Assembly: GCA_025201845.1 (NCBI GenBank)
Contig: MU603946.1
Span: forward strand, 86,971-118,519
Reading direction: 5' to 3'
DNA from: Martensiomyces pterosporus
Lineage: Eukaryota > Kickxellomycota > Kickxellomycetes > Kickxellales > Kickxellaceae
DNA: 31,549 nt
Position 1 is the first letter of the stretch; each line of letters opens with the position of its first letter. Made by a program: the position numbers and the translations under genes. The notes beneath the pieces were generated by a model. The model was given only the letters and a program-made list of their open reading frames with translations. It made no database searches and was not told the origin of the DNA. This document shows, one piece after another, positions 26,392 through 31,549 of the stretch.

Positions 26392-28845
26392 ATGCCTGCT
26401 GGGTTTGAAATCAAAAGCGAGCTGCAGCTGAACAGCGCACTATACCCCCCAAAAACAGACGGCCAGAGATCCTCACTCGCGCCTTCCCTGGCCGTGCCGC
26501 ACCGGAATGCAGCCTCAAACAATAGCACGCTGCAGCTGGGTGTGCTGGGATCAGGTGACAGACCCTTAGGCAGTCTCTGGTCTACAGCGACCCAGGACCT
26601 GGATATACTCGGTGGGATTTACACGGGCCTCGCTGCCTGCTCAGCTGCCAGCGGCATCTCCAGCAAGACGCTTTTACCCTCTTTTACAATGCGGCTGCGC
26701 CCATACCAGAGCGAGTGCGTAAATGCGTGTCTCAAAAGGCTGCAGAGCGGTGTGCACCGGCAGGCAGTCTCGCTTCCCGTCGGCAGCGGCAAGACCGTGG
26801 TATTCTCCAACCTGATCAAGAGGATTCCCCCGCCAACTGGACTCGCCACAAAGACACTTGTCCTTGCCCATCGCGAGGAGCTCTTGTACCAAGCGGCACG
26901 GCAGATCCAGCGAGCAGCACCAAACATCATTGTCGATATAGACCGAGGCACCAGCAAGGCCAACCCAGCCGCCGATGTGATTGTGGCGAGTGTGCCGACG
27001 CTTGGGAGGAGGCAAAGCGAGAGGCTCGAAAGATACGAGCCAAAGAGATACAAGTGCATAGTCATCGACGAGGCCCACCATGCGGCAGCCGAGACGTACA
27101 CACGGATCATTGATTACTTTTGCGGCAAGCAGGGTGCGAACGATCCAGAAAAGAATGAGGGGATAGTCGTTTGGGGCTGTTCGGCCACCCTGCGCAGATA
27201 CGACGGACTGGGACTGAGCAGAGTATTCGACGAGATCGTATACCACAAACCGTTTCTGGAAATGATCAAGGAGGGCTGGCTGTCGAACTTGAAGCTGGTC
27301 ACTGTGCGCACGTCGAGCAGCTTGGGCGACGTGAAAAGATACGCCGGCGATTTTTCAATAGGGTCGCTTTCCTCAGCTGTCAACAACATGGACCGCAACC
27401 TGGCTGTGGTCAAATCCTACCATACGCTGGCTGCAGGGCGCAGGAGTGTGCTTGTGTTTGCCGTCGATGTTGCGCATGCCAGAGAGCTTTGTGGGCTGTT
27501 TGTGAGCTACGGCATCCCGGCAGAGGTGGTGCTCGGCCATACGCCGGCAAACGAGCGTGACCGCATACTGGAAGGGTTTCGGTCTGGCGAAATCCCGGTT
27601 CTCATAAACTGCGGCATCCTGACCGAGGGTACTGATATCCCGAACATCGACTGTGTTATGATGGCGCGGCCAACGCGCAGCCCTGTGCTATTCCAGCAGA
27701 TGGTCGGTCGCGGGATGCGTCTGTCTGATGGCAAAAAGGACTGCCTGATCATCGACTTTGTCGACATGTTCAGGGAAGACACCGGGCTAGTCACTCTGCC
27801 CACGCTGCTAGGGCTGGACCCAGCACTGGCCTTCAAAAAGACAGATATCCTGGACTCTTCGGCTATTGACGAGCTCGTGCGTGCCCACCAAGAAGAGCGC
27901 GATAAGAAATCTGTGTCTGGTGATGGTGATCGCGAAACTGTGGGCCACCAGCAAATCATGGAAAGCTTTGAGAGTGAACTAGACGAGGCGCGGTCGCTGG
28001 ACTCCCTTGAATCGCTTGAGGCAATGGGATTCAAAGCGCGACTACACCTGAACCCGCTGAACTTCTTTGACCTCAGCGTGCCTGCGGCCAACATAAGCAC
28101 TGGCAAGTACGTGTCGGATCTGGACGCAGTGTCTTGCGGTGATCTGCGCCTCCGACAAATGAGCCGACTTTCCTGGGTGTCGCTGTCCCAGGGCAAGTTT
28201 TTGCTGAGCTTCAGTGGCACGCTTTACTTTGTCACCAAGAATGAGGCGGACGGCCTGTGGTATGGAAGCAAGCGAGTGCGTATGAAGAAGCCCCTGAGCA
28301 GCAAGCCTGGTGCGCCGCCCAAGCTTGTGTACTTCTACACTGCCGAAAAGGATATCGGCCTGGTCTCGGACTCGCTGCAGCATGCAATCCACGGCGTTGA
28401 CAAGCTGGTTGCAGCGACAGCCGAGCGGTACGAGCAGTCTATTTTGTTGTGGAGAGCTCCATGGCGCCAGAAGCCCCCGACGCCGGGGCAGATAAAGTCC
28501 CTTGAGCGCCTTGGAGTCAGTGTCCCGGATAGCGTCAAATTAGCGGCATCTCGCAGCGAGCCTCCTCGTAAAAGCTCTCGGCCCGTTTCTGAAGCAGTAG
28601 TTACAGCAGCAGAGGCTACTGGTGCCGGTGCCAAAGAGAGCATGGAAGCGAAGGTCTCTGGAGCTCTTGGCCGTAGCAAAAAGATCGCTGGAATCACACG
28701 AGGCAGCGCAGCGAACCTGATTTTGCGTTTGACTCATGGATCTGCACGAGCATGGCGGAACTTCGAGAAGGCCTCTCAGCGCCTGGAGGCATCGCAGGCG
28801 AAGCGCAACGCTGAGGCAGCAAAGAAAGCAGAGTGGCTCCGATAA
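26392..28845 (+). CDS. IRC3: Mitochondrial SF2 DEAH helicase, IRC3-like
   Basis: Counting from ATG 26392, the product has 817 residues. It has motif Q-like RLRPYQSECV, Walker A PVGSGKT (GSGKT 131-135), motif Ia LVLAHREEL, Walker B/DEAH IDEAHH (226-229), motif III GCSATL, motif V EGTDIPNIDCV and motif VI QQMVGRGMR. This is the Irc3/YDR332W subgroup of branched-DNA-unwinding helicases that maintain mitochondrial DNA in yeast. The C-terminal 330 residues are a Lys/Arg- and Ala-rich extension without a recognised domain. The N-terminus is uncertain: the conserved core begins only at MRLRPYQ (ATG 26689), and the preceding 99 residues are low in conservation signals. They may be a targeting sequence, or non-coding with the true start at 26689 or a missed intron. 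Confidence 0.85.
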   Translation: MPAGFEIKSELQLNSALYPPKTDGQRSSLAPSLAVPHRNAASNNSTLQLGVLGSGDRPLGSLWSTATQDLDILGGIYTGLAACSAASGISSKTLLPSFTMRLRPYQSECVNACLKRLQSGVHRQAVSLPVGSGKTVVFSNLIKRIPPPTGLATKTLVLAHREELLYQAARQIQRAAPNIIVDIDRGTSKANPAADVIVASVPTLGRRQSERLERYEPKRYKCIVIDEAHHAAAETYTRIIDYFCGKQGANDPEKNEGIVVWGCSATLRRYDGLGLSRVFDEIVYHKPFLEMIKEGWLSNLKLVTVRTSSSLGDVKRYAGDFSIGSLSSAVNNMDRNLAVVKSYHTLAAGRRSVLVFAVDVAHARELCGLFVSYGIPAEVVLGHTPANERDRILEGFRSGEIPVLINCGILTEGTDIPNIDCVMMARPTRSPVLFQQMVGRGMRLSDGKKDCLIIDFVDMFREDTGLVTLPTLLGLDPALAFKKTDILDSSAIDELVRAHQEERDKKSVSGDGDRETVGHQQIMESFESELDEARSLDSLESLEAMGFKARLHLNPLNFFDLSVPAANISTGKYVSDLDAVSCGDLRLRQMSRLSWVSLSQGKFLLSFSGTLYFVTKNEADGLWYGSKRVRMKKPLSSKPGAPPKLVYFYTAEKDIGLVSDSLQHAIHGVDKLVAATAERYEQSILLWRAPWRQKPPTPGQIKSLERLGVSVPDSVKLAASRSEPPRKSSRPVSEAVVTAAEATGAGAKESMEAKVSGALGRSKKIAGITRGSAANLILRLTHGSARAWRNFEKASQRLEASQAKRNAEAAKKAEWLR

Positions 28846-29126
28846 GTACTAGCTCCTCAGCTACCGATAGTGCTGAGTGCACACCCTCCGATTGGCTCGT
28901 TTGAATCGTGGGAAAGAATAAAGCGGCCTGCTGGCCTGTGCTCGTGTGAGCGCCTGTCAGGAGGAAGGCGCAGGTGCGGCTCTGGTATAAATATGCCTGG
29001 AGCCCACATGCCTGCGCGCCGCCATGCACAACCACGACGCCTTTCCCTTTTCTGCACCCCTTATCTTATCTGCCTCTCGTGCTGCAACAGCTCCAGCTCT
29101 CTTTTGTAAAAGTACAAACAAAGGCC
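28846..29126 (+). promoter_or_regulatory. Promoter of the isovaleryl-CoA dehydrogenase gene
   Basis: TATAAATA at 28986-28993 lies 134 bases upstream of the ATG. An inverted CCAAT box (ATTGG) lies at 28891-28895, about 95 bases before the TATA box. A CT-rich leader follows (29040-29100). This is the clearest promoter in the window. Confidence 0.65.
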
Positions 29127-30497
29127 ATGCTTCGCAACGCCATCTCCAAGCTTGCTCGTCCCAGCGCCGTGCGCACCCTCGTAAGTAATTTCAACAGCAC
29201 ACGCACCAACTGCTCTTTTTGCAGAGCATGGCAAATTGCAGCCACAAAGGCAGCAACATTACTCAGGGTACACCGCTGAGAACACCACTTTTCGCCTGAA
29301 AGCGTGTAGGGGTCCGCTGCACAAGTCTCGCGCATGAGCACATACAACTCGACCATCGCCGGGCTCTCTGACGAGCAGGAGGAGTTCCGTGAGGCGGTCT
29401 CGTCGTTTGCCCAGCGCGAGCTGGCTCCCCGTGCGGCCCAAATCGACAAGGACAATGCGTTCCCCATGGACATGTGGCAGAAGTTTGGCGACATGGGTCT
29501 TCTGGGCATGACGGCACCTGAGGAGTACGGCGGTGTCAACATGGGCTACTTCATGCACACGATTGCTATGGAGGAGATTTCCAGGGCCTCCGGCTCTGTC
29601 GCTCTCAGCTACGGCGCTCACTCCAACCTGTGCGTCAACCAGATCAACCGCAACGGCACTGCCGAGCAGAAGGCAAAGTACCTGCCCAAGCTCATTTCCG
29701 GTGAGCACGTTGGTGCCCTGGCCATGTCCGAGCCTGGGTCCGGCTCTGATGTGGTCTCGATGAAGCTCCGTGCGGACAAGAAGGGCGACAGGTACATTCT
29801 CAACGGCAACAAGATGTGGATTACCAACGGACCTGATGCCAACACCCTTGTTGTCTATGCAAAGACCGATGTCGAGAAGGGCAAGATTACTGCGTTTATC
29901 GTTGAGAAGGGGTTCAAGGGATTCAGCACCCACCAGAAGCTCGATAAGCTCGGCATGCGTGGATCCAACACCTGCGAGCTCGTATTTGAGGACTGCGAGA
30001 TTCCCGAGGAGAATGTCCTCGGTGAGGTCGGGCGCGGCGTCTATGTTCTGATGTCCGGATTAGACCTCGAACGCCTTGTGCTCTCGGGTGGCCCCCTCGG
30101 CCTAATGCAGGCTGCCGTCGACACTGCTGCTCAGTATGTGCACGAGCGCCACCAGTTCGGTGTCCCCATCGGCACCTTTGAGCTGATGCAGGGAAAGCTT
30201 GCTGACATGTACACCAAGCTCAACGCGTCGCGTGCCTATGTCTATGCTGTCGCCAGGGCCTGTGACCAGGGAAAGATTAGCAACAAGGATTGCGCTGGTG
30301 TCATCCTGTACAGCGCTGAGCGCGCCACTGAGGTGGCACTTGACGCTATCCAGTGCCTTGGCGGCAACGGATACATCAACGATTACCCGACTGGCCGCAT
30401 CCTTCGTGATGCTAAGCTGTATGAGATCGGTGCTGGTACCAGCGAGATCCGCCGCATGCTCATCGGTCGTGAGCTCAACAAGCAGTACCTCAAGTAG
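29127..30497 (+). CDS. IVD: Isovaleryl-CoA dehydrogenase, mitochondrial
   Basis: Two exons, 29127-29180 and 29310-30497, flank a 129-bp intron (donor GTAAGT, acceptor TGTAG) joined in phase 0 and give 413 residues. The first exon encodes [18 protein letters not shown], a mitochondrial presequence. The body is an acyl-CoA dehydrogenase with [14 protein letters not shown], the FAD and substrate signature [22 protein letters not shown] and the C-terminal block [19 protein letters not shown]. The catalytic Glu is within GLDLERLVL (E272), the position used by isovaleryl-CoA dehydrogenase, while the position of the medium-chain enzyme's Glu reads GAGTSEI. It oxidises isovaleryl-CoA in leucine breakdown and passes electrons to ETF. 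A second candidate acceptor (TTTTTGCAG at 29224) leads to a stop, so I chose the later one. Codon use is strongly C-ending, suggesting high expression. Confidence 0.93.
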
Positions 30498-30757
30498 TTG
30501 CCCCATTACACGAATTTTCTTAGTCTAATACAATGTATGCAGCGCTCTTGGCAGCCTGCAGTGGTTTCATCCATGTGCGAGTGTCTAGTTGCATTTCTTT
30601 GCATTCATGAGGTGACAATTAAAAAATGATGTGTACTAGGCACCATATCTACAGGTGGGTGCCAAAAAAAAAATAACAGGTACAGTGGGGAAATAGCGAG
30701 GCTCGCACAGCGAACCCGCTGTGTTCTATAGCGGGTATCTACCAGAGAGCATCTGGA
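30498..30757. other. Convergent interval between IVD and repeat-peptide gene B
   Basis: This holds the 3' UTRs of both genes. It contains an A run (about 30664-30673) and the 3' part of the inverted duplication described separately. No gene is seen. Confidence 0.5.
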
Positions 30758-30792
30758 TTACTGCTGTGCCTCATTTTCAGGCGAGCGGCGGA
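30673..30792. repeat. Right arm of the 120-bp inverted duplication (partner 1-120)
   Basis: It covers the last three codons before the tail (F-R-R), the SPENEAQQ tail, the stop codon and 85 bases of 3' UTR of gene B. It matches the reverse complement of 1-120 at 113 of 120 positions. Confidence 0.85.
30706..30723 (-). other. Hairpin in the 3' UTR of copy B
   Basis: CACAGCG pairs with CGCTGTG around a four-base loop, 35 bases after the stop codon. The inner 14 bases ACAGCGAACCCGCT recur at 31245-31258, upstream of the same gene. Confidence 0.45.
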
Positions 30793-31057
30793 AGTAGCGG
30801 TCGTCCCACCCGCCAACATTGTCAACCTGACGGCGGAAATAGCCATCATTCCAGTTCCCAACGTTATCGACTTGGCGGCGGAAGTAGCGGTCGTCCCATC
30901 TGCCGACGTTGTCAACCTGAGGGGCAGCGATAGGTTCGGGGGCAGCAACGGGCTCAGGAGCAGGAGCAGGAGCAGGAGCAGGAACAGGAACAGGAACAGG
31001 AGCAGGAGCAGCAATGCCAGCGGCAGCAAGGACAAGGAGAGAAATAAAGGACTTCAT
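30758..31057 (-). CDS. Secreted Kex2-type repeat-peptide precursor, copy B
   Basis: The 99-residue precursor starts MKSFISLLVLAAAGIA (signal peptide). Residues 17-46 form a spacer that divides exactly into 15 dipeptides ending in Pro or Ala. The repeats at residues 47-61, 62-76 and 77-91 read QVDNVGRWDDRYFRR, QVDNVGNWNDGYFRR and QVDNVGGWDDRYFRR. The tail is SPENEAQQ. Each repeat ends in the Kex2 site RR, so three related 13-residue peptides are expected. Invariant positions are QVDNVG, W8, D10, Y12 and the RR; the variable ones are 7, 9 and 11, and 13 is Phe here and Val in copy A. It is convergent with IVD. The start is chosen because the only preceding in-frame candidates lack a signal peptide and lie at or beyond the TATA box. 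Function is unknown: a peptide signal, pheromone-like factor or RiPP precursor. Confidence 0.87.
   Translation of the reverse strand: MKSFISLLVLAAAGIAAPAPVPVPVPAPAPAPAPEPVAAPEPIAAPQVDNVGRWDDRYFRRQVDNVGNWNDGYFRRQVDNVGGWDDRYFRRSPENEAQQ
30785..30919 (-). repeat. Three 45-bp coding repeats of the copy B core peptide
   Basis: Units are 30875-30919, 30830-30874 and 30785-30829. Unlike copy A, they differ at both synonymous and non-synonymous sites, with changes concentrated at core positions 7, 9 and 11. Confidence 0.95.
30955..31008 (-). repeat. Hexanucleotide repeat (CAGGAG/CAGGAA), coding an X-Pro ladder
   Basis: Nine hexamers in a row encode the alternating Ala-Pro and Val-Pro dipeptides of the copy B spacer. 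Each hexamer gained or lost adds or removes exactly one X-Pro dipeptide, so the spacer can change length without breaking the frame or the dipeptide register. Confidence 0.9.
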
Positions 31058-31381
31058 TTCCGTGGTTCTTTTCGTAACGTGTTTGCTAGGGTGCTGTTTG
31101 GTGGTGTGGTATGGTGTGGTGATAGCAAGCAAAGACGCTGAGGTCCGGTGCCCTGCCATTGATTATATAGACATGCTCAATCCGAGCACCCACATGTCTG
31201 CAGTTGTGTAGAGACCAACATGCAAACTAATTAACGAGAACAATACAGCGAACCCGCTCAAGGAGCAGCAGGCGATACCCTGAGATGCAGCACACCGACT
31301 ATTGACACAATTGCCTGTAGAGCGCTGGCAAGCTTATTCAGCCATGTCCTACAGTGGATGTGGTGGCTAGTACCGCTGGTG
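31058..31381 (-). promoter_or_regulatory. Upstream region of repeat-peptide gene B with TATA box
   Basis: CTATATAATC (plus strand GATTATATAG, 31161-31170) lies about 108 bases upstream of the ATG, matching the TATA spacing of gene A. ACAGCGAACCCGCT at 31245-31258 repeats the 3' UTR hairpin sequence. CACACCxAxTATTxxCxCAATTGC near 31291-31315 is shared with gene A's upstream region near 19107-19131. Confidence 0.6.
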
Positions 31382-31549
31382 TATTATCTGGTGGGTGTTT
31401 GAAAGAAAGGCGGGAAAACGTGTATCCCCTTGTTTTATTGACTGCAAAGAAAGATGCAGCACGGCCGTTTCCGTGTTTCATACGAGGATGCACATGCACA
31501 TGGTCTGGCTGCTGGCTTGGCTGGCTGCATATCACGCTGCTTCCACCAG
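31382..31549. repeat. Far-upstream block shared with copy A (19198-19370), running to the window edge
   Basis: It contains the same ordered landmarks as the block upstream of gene A, in the same orientation relative to the peptide gene. The homology may continue past the window end. Confidence 0.7.

Noticed and set aside
29225..29309. Earlier acceptor TTTTTGCAG for the IVD intron
   Set aside because: It has the better pyrimidine tract, but reading on from it hits TGA before the conserved dehydrogenase. Using it would need an extra intron of about 41 bases.
30664..30673. A run near peptide gene B as a retrocopy poly(A) tail
   Set aside because: It is on the wrong strand for gene B, and the copies share upstream sequence, which argues for DNA-level duplication.

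Overview
The window looks like nuclear DNA of a filamentous, early-diverging fungus. Genes are compact, with zero or one intron each, GT..AG introns of about 130-505 bp, GC-rich third codon positions and AATAAA-type poly(A) signals. The proteins are eukaryotic and mitochondrial or Golgi housekeeping types. The style resembles Kickxellomycotina (Coemansia/Linderina-like), but that placement is inference; no rRNA or other marker gene is present to confirm it.

Layout. The left edge (1-35, plus strand) is the last codons of a secreted repeat-peptide precursor (copy C). Then come a GPI-anchored Ser-rich protein (1376-1831 +), an F-box/LRR protein (2010-3413 -), QCR7 of respiratory complex III (4169-4817 -, one intron) divergent from COG2 of the Golgi COG tether (5234-7675 +), and a mitochondrial carrier of the NAD+/pyrimidine nucleotide type (7819-9135 -). 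Next is a large unrecognised protein built from about eighteen short 'ELVxxLGSV' repeats (10563-14067 +, one intron). It is followed by a monothiol glutaredoxin-like protein (14474-15133 -), S-adenosylmethionine decarboxylase (15481-17482 -, one intron, C-terminus disrupted by a 79-bp-period tandem duplication), repeat-peptide precursor copy A (18650-18871 -), an ADCK1/MCP2-type ABC1 kinase (20218-21993 +), an M20 amidohydrolase (22069-23268 -), an ERF2-like DHHC palmitoyltransferase (23973-26111 -) divergent from an IRC3-like mitochondrial DEAH helicase (26392-28845 +), isovaleryl-CoA dehydrogenase (29127-30497 +, one intron), and repeat-peptide precursor copy B (30758-31057 -).

The most interesting content is the family of three small secreted precursors. 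Each complete one has a signal peptide, a run of X-Pro/X-Ala dipeptides, and three tandem 15-residue repeats of the form QVDNVGxWxDxY(V/F)RR, each ending in a dibasic Kex2-type site. This is the architecture of fungal Kex2-processed repeat peptides (alpha-factor-like pheromones, KEPs, and precursors of some RiPPs), but I do not recognise the core peptide. Copy B has a 30-residue spacer that parses exactly into 15 X-Pro/X-Ala dipeptides, as expected for a dipeptidyl-aminopeptidase (Ste13-like) trimming ladder. Copies A and B share promoter layout and a far-upstream homologous block. Copies B and C share a nearly identical 120-bp 3' end in inverted orientation about 30.7 kb apart. All three carry a small hairpin just after the stop codon.

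The remaining genes are dispersed housekeeping functions (mitochondrial respiration, leucine catabolism, nucleotide transport, Golgi traffic, polyamine synthesis) with no sign of an operon-like cluster. No modifying enzyme or receptor for the peptides is visible in the window.
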